Assembly: GCA_018710785.1 (NCBI GenBank)
Contig: DVJD01000108.1
Span: 1-64,000, forward strand
Source: Candidatus Fimimorpha excrementavium
GTDB taxonomy: Bacteria; Bacillota; Clostridia; Lachnospirales; Lachnospiraceae
Direction of reading: 5' to 3'
DNA length: 64,000 nucleotides
Position numbers and translations under genes: made by a program. A model generated the notes under the pieces. It was not told the origin of the DNA. It saw nothing but the letters and a program-made list of their open reading frames with translations, and ran no database searches. Positions 52,019-60,855 of this stretch are shown piece by piece; positions within the stretch are counted from its first letter, which is position 1; each line of letters starts with the position of its first letter.

Positions 52019-53413
52019 CTAAATCGTCTGCCATCCTTCCGGCAGATAGGTCTTGGTATTTCGGATCATTTCTGTCAGAAGCGTTCGGCTGTCCTCTTCG
52101 TTTAAGTTGACCAGCGGATCATTCCGGAAAGCCTTCAGCGCCAGTTCAAAATCGCAGGTGAGAGCGGCCTTAAGAATATCCCGGTGATTTTCCACGTGGG
52201 GCATGATGAGGGCCAGTACGTTTTCCGGTATGCTGCCTGCGTCCACAGGGCGGATACTGTCACGGCTGAAGAAGGCATTGGTCTCCACCACACTGCCCAG
52301 CGGAAGATTTTTGATCTGGCCGGAGTTGGGAATGTTGACGTTGGTCACCATGGTATGCAGTCCCAACAGCGCCTTAATTAATAAGATACCTTCTTCTCCC
52401 GTATCCTTCAGCTGCAGTTCTTCCTCGCCTTTTAAGAGACGTTCACTGCGGGCCAGACGCTCGTTCAGCTGGTTTTTGCGGAAGGCCACAGTGGTCAGGC
52501 CGAATTTCCAGCTTTTCACTGTCTGCGGATCTTTTAAATAATCATCGTGGGGCATAAACTCAGCCAGATGGCGGTCCCCGGCAGCGGCGATCAGACCGTA
52601 ACGGTGGAAGAGGTCAAATTTGACGCAGTGGGCGCAGGCAAAACTGTTGTTCATCCAGTTGTCGTCTTTTTTTGCGTAGCCTTCCGTGCGGTGGGCTTCC
52701 ACATAATCGCGGTAGATGGGGAAGATGTCGATGGCCTTATAGGAGGCTGAGGTCAGCCAGGTGAAGTGATTGATTCCGATTACATTGGTGATGATTTCAT
52801 TTCTGGGGATGTCGGGAATGCCTTTTACATCACTTAAAATAGAGGCCAGCAGCTTTTGGGTGCCGAATACCTCATGGCAGCAGCCGAAGGCCTTGATCTC
52901 TGGAAAGACATGGTACAGCGTCTGCACGCAGAGGGCCATGGGGTTGGTATAGTTGATGACCCAGGCATTGGGGGAAAAGTCACGGATCGCTTCTGCGATG
53001 GTGACAAACATGGGAATAGTGCGAAGCGCGCGAACCAATCCGCCGGGGCCTGCTGTGTCGCCGACGGACTGCCAGATGCCGTAGGCCTCCGGTGCATGGA
53101 CGTCGGATTCCATCTCATCGAAGGTGCCGGGGAGAATGGAAATGATGACGAAATCGGCGCCGGTCAGCGCTTCCTTCAGAGTATCTGCTGTCTCATAGTT
53201 CCAGATGCCTTTGACGTCTTCCCTTCCGTTTAAACGGTTGCCGATGATTTCATTGTGCCTGGCGGCTTCTTTGTTAATGTCATACAGAGAGACGGTTCCG
53301 CTTAAAGCCGGTTCTTTGGCCAGATCCGTCATAAGGCCCCAGGCCCAGCCGCGGGATCCTCCGCCGATGTAGGCGATTCTTAAATCACGGACGGTTCCAT
53401 TTTCATAATTCAT
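52019..53413 (-). CDS. Glycoside hydrolase family 4 (NAD-dependent glycosidase)
   Basis: 464 residues. GH4 enzymes break glycosidic bonds by NAD-dependent oxidation at C3, elimination and re-reduction, with a divalent metal. The NAD loop is AYIGGGSRGWAWGLMTDL (about 14-31). The metal-site Cys/His occur in GCCHEVFGTQKLL (about 176-188) and GINHFTWLTS (about 212-221), and INYTNPMALCVQ is near 152. The start at 53413 has AGGCAGG about ten bases upstream. It could be an alpha-glucosidase, alpha-galactosidase or alpha-galacturonidase type; the sequence does not decide. It is convergent with the oxidoreductase operon and divergent from the second AraC gene. Confidence 0.88.
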   Translation of the reverse strand: MNYENGTVRDLRIAYIGGGSRGWAWGLMTDLAKEPALSGTVSLYDINKEAARHNEIIGNRLNGREDVKGIWNYETADTLKEALTGADFVIISILPGTFDEMESDVHAPEAYGIWQSVGDTAGPGGLVRALRTIPMFVTIAEAIRDFSPNAWVINYTNPMALCVQTLYHVFPEIKAFGCCHEVFGTQKLLASILSDVKGIPDIPRNEIITNVIGINHFTWLTSASYKAIDIFPIYRDYVEAHRTEGYAKKDDNWMNNSFACAHCVKFDLFHRYGLIAAAGDRHLAEFMPHDDYLKDPQTVKSWKFGLTTVAFRKNQLNERLARSERLLKGEEELQLKDTGEEGILLIKALLGLHTMVTNVNIPNSGQIKNLPLGSVVETNAFFSRDSIRPVDAGSIPENVLALIMPHVENHRDILKAALTCDFELALKAFRNDPLVNLNEEDSRTLLTEMIRNTKTYLPEGWQTI

Positions 53414-53574
53414 ACGAGGTATACCTGCCTTTCTAATTTTATAGACATTATACGTCATTTTGGTATAATAATCTTATAATATATTGACTTTTTCGCCGGA
53501 TAATCAAACGATATTGCGGATTTTGGCGGAAGGGCAGCCGGAACGGGACCATTTTTAGGAGGATGAAAACGAGA

Positions 53575-54489
53575 ATGATGGAAATACATGGCAAAGAAGA
53601 GAGGAAAGAGACAGAGAGGACGGAGAACTATGGCATCTGGATTGGAAATGTATTTGTGGAGAGAATCAGCAGACAGTATGAATACAGTATGGTACAGCGG
53701 CATTTTCACAGTGAATATGAAATCTATTATCTGATCAAAGGGGATCGGTATTATTTTATTGATCAGAAGATTTATGCGGTACCCAGCGGAACACTTGTCT
53801 TCGTTGATAAGGGACAAATTCATAAAACAAGTATGGGGAGAGAACCGGCCCATGAAAGAATACTGATTCAGCTGAAAGATGACCGGATATCCGGTCTGCT
53901 GGAGGGGACGGAGGAAGGAAACCTGGATGGTTTTTTCGGCAGAAACAGCGGAGCCTTGACGTTGGATGGAGAGAACAGAAAATATGTGGAGTCTATTTTA
54001 AGAAGAATTGAGGAAGAAGTCAGGGAAAAGCGGTATAGGGCAGAAGGAATGGTTCAGATTTTGGTGGCGGAACTGCTTCTGTGCGCATCCAGAATCCTTC
54101 GGAAAAAGGAAGGAAAGCCAGTGCCGGAGGGCGCGAAGCCAGCGCGCCACAGCAAAGTGCAGGAGGTGGCAGGGTATATTACTGCCCATATCCAGGAACC
54201 CATGTCCCTGGAGTCTTTGGCAGAGAAGTTTTTTGTCAGCAAATATTATCTTTGCAGGATTTTTAAAGAGATTACGGGATTTACGGTCAATGAATTTATC
54301 AATGTGAGCCGGGTCAAATATGCGGCTGCGTTACTGGAACATGAGAAATGGAGCATTACGGCGGTGGCCGACGCCGCAGGATATGACAGTATTACTTACT
54401 TTGAACGGATGTTTAAGCGATACCTGAATCTGACGCCGGGGCAATATAGAAAAAGAGAGAAGGCTGATGCCGACTTTACACCGCTGTAG
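53575..54489 (+). CDS. AraC family regulator of the sugar island (right)
   Basis: 304 residues. The cupin-like sensor domain (MVQRHFHSEYEIYYLIKGDRYYFIDQKIYAVPSGTLVFVDKGQIHKTS, about 40-90) is followed by two AraC HTH motifs (about 205-300; SLESLAEKFFVSKYYLCRIFKEITGFTVNEFIN and WSITAVADAAGYDSITYFERMFKRYLNLTPGQYRK). It is divergent from the GH4 gene and probably activates it. AGGAGG abuts the ATG at 53563, so the ATG at 53575 is preferred though 12 bases away. The 53414-53562 region is AT-rich with no clear -35. Confidence 0.88.
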   Translation: MMEIHGKEERKETERTENYGIWIGNVFVERISRQYEYSMVQRHFHSEYEIYYLIKGDRYYFIDQKIYAVPSGTLVFVDKGQIHKTSMGREPAHERILIQLKDDRISGLLEGTEEGNLDGFFGRNSGALTLDGENRKYVESILRRIEEEVREKRYRAEGMVQILVAELLLCASRILRKKEGKPVPEGAKPARHSKVQEVAGYITAHIQEPMSLESLAEKFFVSKYYLCRIFKEITGFTVNEFINVSRVKYAAALLEHEKWSITAVADAAGYDSITYFERMFKRYLNLTPGQYRKREKADADFTPL

Positions 54490-54495
54490 CGATGC

Positions 54496-54530
54496 AAGGC
54501 TGGCAGCAGCCTTCCCTCCTTTTGAACGGA
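54496..54530 (+). terminator. Terminator after the right AraC gene
   Basis: AAGGCTG-GCAG-CAGCCTT is a perfect 7-bp stem followed by CCCTCCTTTTG. Confidence 0.6.
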
Positions 54531-54538
54531 TAAAAGAC

Positions 54539-54865
54539 CTATTCTTCGTCCTCTTCCCCTACGATTTCATCGTACTCCGCCTCATCCAACAGTTCATCAA
54601 AGGCATCGGCGACGATTTCGTATTCATCGTCCCCCTCGATATTATCCAAAATAGGATTGCCGTCCTTGTCTTCCTGATAGCGGTAAAGGAACACCTCGCC
54701 TTCCTCGGATTCCGCCCCTTCCATGGGCAGCAGAGCGATATAATCGTTTTCACCTGCCTCAAAAATTGTCAGTACGATGCATTCCACTTCGCTTCCGTCA
54801 TCCAGAGAAAGGGTGACAGTCATTTCTTCTTCCGGCGCTGCGTTTAAATTTTTCTTCTTTTCCAT
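54539..54865 (-). CDS. DUF1292 domain-containing protein
   Basis: 108 residues, very acidic. The DUF1292 core is MTVTLSLDDGSEVECIVLTIFEAGENDYIALLPM, then FLYRYQEDKDGNPILDNIEGDDEYEIVADAFDELLDE. The protein is widespread in Firmicutes and has no known biochemical function. Lys-rich N-terminus, Glu/Asp-rich C-terminus. AAAGAAGG precedes the ATG. It lies 29 bases after ychF on the same strand and may be co-transcribed with it. Confidence 0.9.
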   Translation of the reverse strand: MEKKKNLNAAPEEEMTVTLSLDDGSEVECIVLTIFEAGENDYIALLPMEGAESEEGEVFLYRYQEDKDGNPILDNIEGDDEYEIVADAFDELLDEAEYDEIVGEEDEE

Positions 54866-54894
54866 TGGATACCTTCTTTCCTAAACGTTTTTGA

Positions 54895-55992
54895 TTATAC
54901 ATTGAAACGGAACAGAATGACATCTCCATCCTGTACCACATAATCCTTTCCTTCCAGGCGTACCAGACCTTTTTCTTTGGCTGCCGTATAGGATTTGCAG
55001 TCCAAAAGATCCTGGTAGTTTACCACCTCTGCGCGTATGAAGCCGCGTTCAAAATCGGAGTGGATTTTTCCCGCTGCTCCGGGGGCCTTTGTGCCCTTTT
55101 TGATGGTCCACGCGCGGGTTTCTGTCTCACCGGCAGTGAGGTAGCTGATTAAACCAAGGATATGATAGCTGGCAGTAATCAGTTTTTCCAGACCGGATTC
55201 TTTTAAACCGAGATCGTCCAGAAACATTTTCTTCTCTTCGTCGTCCAGTTCGGCAATTTCCTGCTCAATCTGCGCGCAGATGACAAATACTTCGCTGTTT
55301 TCTTCCTTTGCAAATGCGCGGACAGCCTGTACATGGGGATTGTTCACACCGTCATCGGCCAGATCATCTTCGGAAACATTGGCGGCATAAATCACCGGTT
55401 TGGATGTGAGTAGATTCAGAGAAGCGATGAAAGCAGCCTCATCGTCATCTTCCGGTTCCATGGTCTTGGCAGCCTTCCCTTCTTCCAGAACCGCCTGAAG
55501 GCGCTTTAAGATGGCAAGTTCCTTTGCAAGGGTCTTGTCATTCTGGGCCCCGCGGGTGGTTTTGGCGATTCGGCGTTCCAAAACTTCCAGATCGGCAAAT
55601 ACCAGCTCCAAATTGATGGTTTCGATATCGCGAAGCGGATTGATGGAGCCATCCACATGAACCACATTGGGATCTTCAAAGCAGCGAACCACATGAACGA
55701 TGGCATCCACTTCGCGGATGTTGGCCAGGAACTGATTTCCCAGGCCTTCCCCTTTGGAAGCCCCTTTCACAAGACCGGCGATATCGACAAATTCGATGAC
55801 AGCCGGAGTGATTTTCTGAGAATGGTAGAGATCAGCCAAAAGCTGCAGACGAAAATCCGGTACCGGAACCACGCCGATATTGGGATCAATGGTGCAGAAC
55901 GGATAATTGGCAGATTCCGCACCGGCTTTTGTCAGAGAGTTAAATAATGTACTTTTTCCCACGTTGGGTAAACCAACAATACCTAATTTCAT
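54895..55992 (-). CDS. ychF: Redox-regulated ribosome-binding ATPase YchF
   Basis: 365 residues, OBG-family P-loop protein that prefers ATP. It shows G1 GLPNVGKSTLFNSL (6-19) with the YchF-type following sequence NYPFCTIDPNIG, G3 VEFVDIAGLVKGASKGEGLGNQFLANIREVDAIVHVVRCFED, and a C-terminal TGS domain (about 275-365). It binds ribosomes and affects translation and stress responses. The start at 55992 has AAAGGA; the track's 38 extra residues run through the leader. Length is normal. Confidence 0.96.
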   Translation of the reverse strand: MKLGIVGLPNVGKSTLFNSLTKAGAESANYPFCTIDPNIGVVPVPDFRLQLLADLYHSQKITPAVIEFVDIAGLVKGASKGEGLGNQFLANIREVDAIVHVVRCFEDPNVVHVDGSINPLRDIETINLELVFADLEVLERRIAKTTRGAQNDKTLAKELAILKRLQAVLEEGKAAKTMEPEDDDEAAFIASLNLLTSKPVIYAANVSEDDLADDGVNNPHVQAVRAFAKEENSEVFVICAQIEQEIAELDDEEKKMFLDDLGLKESGLEKLITASYHILGLISYLTAGETETRAWTIKKGTKAPGAAGKIHSDFERGFIRAEVVNYQDLLDCKSYTAAKEKGLVRLEGKDYVVQDGDVILFRFNV

Positions 55993-56182
55993 GGTAGATC
56001 CTTTCTTTTTTATATAATGTTGCTGTTCCAAGGAGAACTGCCAATGCGGGGCAGGCCTCCCGGGTGAAAACCTGAATGTAGTGTAGCATATTTTAGGGGC
56101 AAACACAACTGTTTGAAAAGTGAATTCGGCGGAAGCAGAAAAAATTTTTCGGGGAAACAGAAAATGAGATCATAGGACAAAA

Positions 56183-56262
56183 GTGGAGGAAGAGGAGGGG
56201 AGATAAAAGAAAAATAGGAGGAAAGTGGGGAGTCAAGTGGTGAAAAGGTGGAAAAAGAGTGC
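56183..56262 (+). promoter_or_regulatory. Upstream GTGG repeat cluster, possible distal MraZ sites
   Basis: GTGG occurs at 56183, 56225, 56237 and 56248, and GTGC at 56259, the last four spaced 11-12 bases. It is purine-rich and lies 75-150 bases upstream of the mraZ promoter. It resembles the proximal MraZ boxes but is less regular. Confidence 0.4.
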
Positions 56263-56335
56263 TAAAAATACAAAAAAGGAAGGATTTACCAGGAAAATTG
56301 TAAGAAATTTCACAGAAAATTCTTGTTAAAAAGGG

Positions 56336-56364
56336 TTGACCTCCATCTGGTTGTAGTTTAGAAT
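56336..56364 (+). promoter_or_regulatory. Promoter of the mraZ division cluster
   Basis: TTGACC, 17 bases, TAGAAT. It is the only good promoter seen between ychF and mraZ and probably drives mraZ to spoVD. Confidence 0.75.
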
Positions 56365-56375
56365 AAAGACATCGG

Positions 56376-56420
56376 GTGGAGAGAAGTGGGGAAAAGTGCA
56401 TCAAAGTGGTGACAAAGTGG
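56376..56420 (+). promoter_or_regulatory. mraZ box: MraZ operator repeats
   Basis: GTGG at 56376, GTGG at 56386, GTGC at 56396, GTGG at 56406 and GTGG at 56417: a 10-bp phased series just downstream of the promoter. MraZ is known to bind short phased G-rich direct repeats in front of its own operon, so this fits autorepression. Confidence 0.7.
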
Positions 56421-56440
56421 TACGAAAGAAGGTGATCAGT

Positions 56441-56869
56441 ATGCTCATGGGTGAATTTAATCACACCCTGGATTCCAAAGGACGTCTTATTATCCCGCAA
56501 AAGATCCGTGAGGACTTGGGGGAGTCTTTTGTTATATCCAAGAGCTTAGATCACTGTCTGGCCATTTACCCGATGCAGGAATGGGAAACCTTTACCAATA
56601 AATTGGCTTCCATGCCCCAGCTGTCAAATCCAAATGCCCGAAAATTAAATCACTTTTTTATAGGCGGGGCAGCGACCTGTGAAGTGGACAAGCAGGGAAG
56701 AATCCTGATTCCGGCCAATCTGCGGACGTTCGCGGGGCTTTCCAAGGATGTGGTTTTAGTGGGACAGACCAATAAAGTGGAAGTCTGGGACAAGGCAGCC
56801 TGGGAAGCATATAATGATTATGATGATGTGGAAGCGTTGGCGGGAAGTCTGGCTGAATTCGGAATCTGA
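56441..56869 (+). CDS. mraZ: Transcriptional regulator MraZ
   Basis: 142 residues with two SpoVT-AbrB-like halves, each with the DxxGR motif ([16 protein letters not shown] near 10-25 and [16 protein letters not shown] near 82-97). It represses the division and cell-wall cluster by binding repeats at its own promoter. The ATG at 56441 follows AAGAAGGTGA. It is the first gene of the cluster, followed after 62 bases by rsmH. The ORF track adds 15 residues that lie in the operator. Confidence 0.95.
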   Translation: MLMGEFNHTLDSKGRLIIPQKIREDLGESFVISKSLDHCLAIYPMQEWETFTNKLASMPQLSNPNARKLNHFFIGGAATCEVDKQGRILIPANLRTFAGLSKDVVLVGQTNKVEVWDKAAWEAYNDYDDVEALAGSLAEFGI

Positions 56870-56931
56870 TGAATTGGATGGGACATCCGGAGTCAGCAGG
56901 GGAAAGCAGCTCATGCGGAAAAGAGGAAACC

Positions 56932-57885
56932 ATGGAATTTGCACACAGATCTGTCCTGTTGAATGAGACAGTGGAACATTTAAATATCAAACCGGACGGA
57001 ATCTATGTGGACGGCACTCTCGGAGGAGGCGGTCATGCGTATGAGGTCTGTAAGCGTCTGGGAAAGGACGGACGTTTTATCGGAATTGACCAGGATGGGG
57101 AAGCTATCCGCGCAGCGACAAAACGGCTTCAGGAATTTCAGGATAAGATAACGATTGTGAGAAGCAATTATGTGGATTTCGAATCCGTGCTGGACCGTCT
57201 GAACGTGGGAAAAGTAGATGGAATCGTATTAGATCTCGGCGTTTCGTCCTATCAGCTGGATGAAGCGAAGAGAGGATTTACTTATAGAGAAGATGTGCCG
57301 CTGGATATGCGGATGGATCAGCGGCAGGAGAAGACGGCGAAAGATATCGTAAACGGATACAGCGAACAGGAGCTGTACCGTGTCATCCGTGATTATGGTG
57401 AGGACAAGTTTGCCAAGAATATTGCAAAGCATATCGCGGCGGCGAGAAAGGCAAAGCCGATTGAGACGACGGGAGAGCTGGTGGAGATCATTAAGGCAGC
57501 TATTCCCATGAAGATACGCGCGGCAGGCGGCCATCCTGCAAAGCAGACATTTCAGGCGATACGGATTGAACTGAACAGAGAGCTGGAAGTACTGAAACAG
57601 TCTTTGGATTCGATGATCAGGCGTTTGAATCCGGGAGGAAGACTGTGCATTATCACATTTCATTCTCTGGAAGATCGGATTGTGAAGACAAGTTTTCGGA
57701 CGAATGAAAATCCCTGTATCTGTCCGCCGGATTTTCCGGTATGCGTATGTAAGAGAGTCTCCAGGGGGAAAGTGATCACCAGAAAACCAATTCTGCCAAG
57801 CGCCGATGAGCTGGCAGAAAACAGCCGTTCCAAGAGCGCGAAACTGCGCGTGTTTGAACGGAATTCATCAGAATTGGAGGAGTGA
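56932..57885 (+). CDS. rsmH: 16S rRNA (cytosine1402-N4)-methyltransferase
   Basis: 317 residues, RsmH/MraW. It methylates N4 of C1402 in the 16S rRNA P site with SAM. It shows [13 protein letters not shown] (6-18), motif [20 protein letters not shown] (about 24-42), [33 protein letters not shown] (about 99-131) and the C-terminal [19 protein letters not shown] precedes the ATG at 56932. The frame overlaps the ftsL ORF by 4 bases at GTGA, but ftsL likely starts 3 bases after the stop. Confidence 0.96.
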   Translation: MEFAHRSVLLNETVEHLNIKPDGIYVDGTLGGGGHAYEVCKRLGKDGRFIGIDQDGEAIRAATKRLQEFQDKITIVRSNYVDFESVLDRLNVGKVDGIVLDLGVSSYQLDEAKRGFTYREDVPLDMRMDQRQEKTAKDIVNGYSEQELYRVIRDYGEDKFAKNIAKHIAAARKAKPIETTGELVEIIKAAIPMKIRAAGGHPAKQTFQAIRIELNRELEVLKQSLDSMIRRLNPGGRLCIITFHSLEDRIVKTSFRTNENPCICPPDFPVCVCKRVSRGKVITRKPILPSADELAENSRSKSAKLRVFERNSSELEE

Positions 57886-57887
57886 AA

Positions 57888-58400
57888 ATGGCACAGAGAA
57901 AAGGGAGACAGACTCCATATGGGCGCACGCCGTCGACGGGCCGTTATGTGGAAGATAATGTGGTAAGACGGATGGAAATAGATGTGCCGATACCGGAGGA
58001 ATTCGAAGAGCGGCGCCGAAGAGCCAGGAGAAGAAGAGCAATCCGGGAACGGACACAGCAGAACAGGGAAAAGGGAAGACAGTATACACTGATTCAGATG
58101 GGAGCGCTGGCGATTGCAGTGGTCGGTGTACTCGGCTTCGGAGTGCGCTATCTGAAGGCCCATGATGAGATGAATACCTATATTCAGAATATTGCAAGGC
58201 TGGAGGAAGAGTACAGCAATAAAGTATCGGAGAATGACGGCTTATCTGCCAGAATTGAATCGGAGATTGATTATAATGAAATTTACCGTATTGCAACGGA
58301 AGAACTTGGTATGAGCTATCCGCAGAAACATCAGGAAATTGAGTATGATCATGTAGAAAGTGAGTACGTACGGCAATATGATGACATCCCGAATGAATAA
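57888..58400 (+). CDS. ftsL: FtsL-like cell division protein
   Basis: 170 residues of bitopic FtsL type. The basic cytoplasmic N-terminus (about 1-70, with RRRRARRRRAIRERTQQN) is longer than usual. One membrane helix (MGALAIAVVGVLGFGVRYL, about 71-89) is followed by a coiled coil (NIARLEEEYSNKVSENDGLSARIESEIDYNEIYRIATEELGMSYP). With FtsB/DivIC and FtsQ/DivIB it should activate the septal PBP. Sequence identity in this family is low; the position between rsmH and the PBP gene supports the name. GGAGGAG lies five bases before the ATG. Confidence 0.82.
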   Translation: MAQRKGRQTPYGRTPSTGRYVEDNVVRRMEIDVPIPEEFEERRRRARRRRAIRERTQQNREKGRQYTLIQMGALAIAVVGVLGFGVRYLKAHDEMNTYIQNIARLEEEYSNKVSENDGLSARIESEIDYNEIYRIATEELGMSYPQKHQEIEYDHVESEYVRQYDDIPNE

Positions 58401-60738
58401 AAATAAAAGAAAATCCAAATCAAAAAACGATAAGGAACAAAAGAAATTTCTCAGTCATAAGCTGGCACTGTTGTTCATTGCAATTGTGCTGGCTTTATGT
58501 GCGTTGATTACATATATGACACAGATCGCAGTGACAAAAAACGACGAATATACCAAGAAATCTATGACGCAGATGGATTATCAGAGTTCTACAATCATAG
58601 CGAAAAGCGGAGACATCATGGACCGCAATATGACGCCGGTGGCACTCAGCGAACGGGTGTATATTCTGATCCTGGATCCAAAAGTCATAACGGAAACCAC
58701 GCAGACCAGCGGAAAGGAAGGGTCCATGGAAGCGACGATTCAGGCATTGGTTCAGTATTTTGGGCTGGATGCCGACGACCTTCGAAAGACTATACAGGAA
58801 AACGCTTCCAGAAGTTATCTAAGGTATCAGACAAATGGGTCGAAAACAGTATTGTCTGATGAGCAGGTTACTGCATTCAATGAAGCAAAAGACGCTTATA
58901 ATGACCTTTCATCGGAAGAACGCAAACAGAATCCGGATGATAAATCCATCATTACAGGAGTTTGGTTTGAAACGGAATATAGAAGAAGCTATCCATTCAA
59001 CGATCTGGAAAGTAAAGTCATTGGTTTTACTACCCAGGATACGACACAAGGATTGTGGGGGTTGGAACTGACATACAATGATGTTCTCAGAGGAACCAAC
59101 GGAAGATCGTTTGGCCATGTTAATGAAGAAAATACCCTGAGCCGGGAGACGATTCCGGCTCAAGATGGTTATAGTCTGGTGACGACTTTGGATATGAATA
59201 TGAGCCGCATTATTTCCAATGTGGTGGAAGAGTGGAGCGAAGAAGTAGGAGGGAAAAGTATCAGTGTGCTTGCCATGAATCCGCAGAATGGTGAGATCCT
59301 TTCCATGTATGACAGTACCAATTATAATTTGAATGATCCCACGGATTTATCCATGATTTATACAGAAGAGCAGCTTCAGAGTCCGGAGACCATCCCGATC
59401 ATGCAGGACTTCTATACGACTGATGAGCAGAAGGCGACACTGGCTTCCATGACATATGAAGAAAAAATTCTGAATCTGAGGCAGCTTACCTGGCGGAATT
59501 TCAGTATCAGCAATACGTTTGAACCCGGTTCCACCGCTAAGCCTCTCACTGTGGCGGCAGCCATGGAAGAGGGAACGGTGGTGCCAAGCGACAGTTTTGA
59601 GTGTACAGGAGCTTTGCAGGTGGCTGATAATCTGATCAAATGCCATAATTATGCCATAGGCGGATGCGGAATTATTAATCTGGAAGGGGCGCTGGCCAAT
59701 TCCTGCAACGTGGCTTTGATGGAAATCGGAGAAGAACTTGGGAGACAGGAGTTTTACCGGTATCAGAAACTCTTTAATCTGGGAGAAAAAACAGGAATCG
59801 ATCTTCCGGGGGAGGCTTCCGGTCTGCTTTTTACAGAAGATCAGCTGAATATCACAGAGCTTGCCACCAGTTCCTTTGGGCAGGGATATAATTCCACGAT
59901 GATTCAGATTGCCAGCGCCACGTGTTCTCTTTTAAATGGCGGATATTACTATAAACCTTATGTGGTGAAGCAGGTGCTGGACAGTGAAGGACGTGTGGTC
60001 AAGGAGACGGAACCTGAAATTGTCCGTGAGACAGTCAGCGAAGAGACAAGTGACTTTATGAAGGATGCGTTCTTTCTCACCGTGGAGGAAGGTACCGGAG
60101 GAGGAACAAAGATTTCTGGTTATCATATCGGAGGAAAGACTGGTACCGCTGAAAAACTCCCAAGAGGAAATGGAAAATATCTGGTATCCATCATTACAGC
60201 CGTACCGATTGAAGAACCGGAATTATTGCTCTATGTTGTCATCGACGAGCCCAATGTGGAAAATCAGGCGGACAGTGAACCGGCTCAGAGACTGGCCGGA
60301 CGTATTTTGGAGCAGCTGCTGCCATATGCGGGTATTTATTCGGATGACGATGTAAATCCGGAAGATTATGACTGGAATACCGAGGAACTGATCCAAGATG
60401 ATCAGTGGCCGTCGGGCGATTCCTTCATCGATAATCCAGAGGCTGCAGGGACGGTATCCGGAGAAGAAGAGGAGGAGCTTCCTTCCGCACCGGCCGGTGA
60501 TCCGGCAGGCCAGGTGACGCCGGAAGAGACAGAAACACCGGCAGTCACCGATGGAGGGACGACAGAACCAGGAGTGACAGATCCTGCGGAAACGCAGCCG
60601 CCGTCGGAACCTGAGGGGGATCCGTCACAGACAGAACCGGCGCAGGTGCCGGAAGAGACGGTTCCGGTGGAAGAAACCGCGCCCCCGTCGGATCCGGAGG
60701 GACAGGACAGCGGCGCTCAGACAGACGTTGGAGAATAG
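58381..60738 (+). CDS. Class B penicillin-binding protein (septal transpeptidase, FtsI/PBP2B-like)
   Basis: About 785 residues. A short basic cytoplasmic tail and one membrane helix (KLALLFIAIVLALCALITYMTQ) precede the PBP dimerisation domain (SGDIMDRNMTPVALSERVYIL). The transpeptidase domain has all three motifs: STAK in FEPGSTAKPLTVAA (near 384), SCN in ANSCNVALMEIG (near 441) and KTG in GGKTGTAEKL (near 585). It cross-links peptidoglycan at the septum. The last 110 residues are an extracytoplasmic Pro/Glu/Thr-rich tail. Start is uncertain: ATG 58378, 58381 or 58393 all lie inside the ftsL end without a clear ribosome site, implying coupling. Confidence 0.9.
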   Translation: MTSRMNKNKRKSKSKNDKEQKKFLSHKLALLFIAIVLALCALITYMTQIAVTKNDEYTKKSMTQMDYQSSTIIAKSGDIMDRNMTPVALSERVYILILDPKVITETTQTSGKEGSMEATIQALVQYFGLDADDLRKTIQENASRSYLRYQTNGSKTVLSDEQVTAFNEAKDAYNDLSSEERKQNPDDKSIITGVWFETEYRRSYPFNDLESKVIGFTTQDTTQGLWGLELTYNDVLRGTNGRSFGHVNEENTLSRETIPAQDGYSLVTTLDMNMSRIISNVVEEWSEEVGGKSISVLAMNPQNGEILSMYDSTNYNLNDPTDLSMIYTEEQLQSPETIPIMQDFYTTDEQKATLASMTYEEKILNLRQLTWRNFSISNTFEPGSTAKPLTVAAAMEEGTVVPSDSFECTGALQVADNLIKCHNYAIGGCGIINLEGALANSCNVALMEIGEELGRQEFYRYQKLFNLGEKTGIDLPGEASGLLFTEDQLNITELATSSFGQGYNSTMIQIASATCSLLNGGYYYKPYVVKQVLDSEGRVVKETEPEIVRETVSEETSDFMKDAFFLTVEEGTGGGTKISGYHIGGKTGTAEKLPRGNGKYLVSIITAVPIEEPELLLYVVIDEPNVENQADSEPAQRLAGRILEQLLPYAGIYSDDDVNPEDYDWNTEELIQDDQWPSGDSFIDNPEAAGTVSGEEEEELPSAPAGDPAGQVTPEETETPAVTDGGTTEPGVTDPAETQPPSEPEGDPSQTEPAQVPEETVPVEETAPPSDPEGQDSGAQTDVGE

Positions 60739-60769
60739 GGGGCTGTTGCATATGGCAACAACCCCCTAT
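60739..60769 (+). terminator. Hairpin between the two PBP genes
   Basis: GGGGGCTGTTGC-ATAT-GCAACAACCCCC (11-12 bp perfect stem). No T tract follows, so it may weaken rather than end transcription. Confidence 0.5.
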
Positions 60770-60855
60770 GTAAGTTTTTCAGCCTTCGGCCGACAGGATT
60801 CATATATCCTGTCTTTTCCCGTATATTATTAATGATACCATATGGGAGGGACAGT

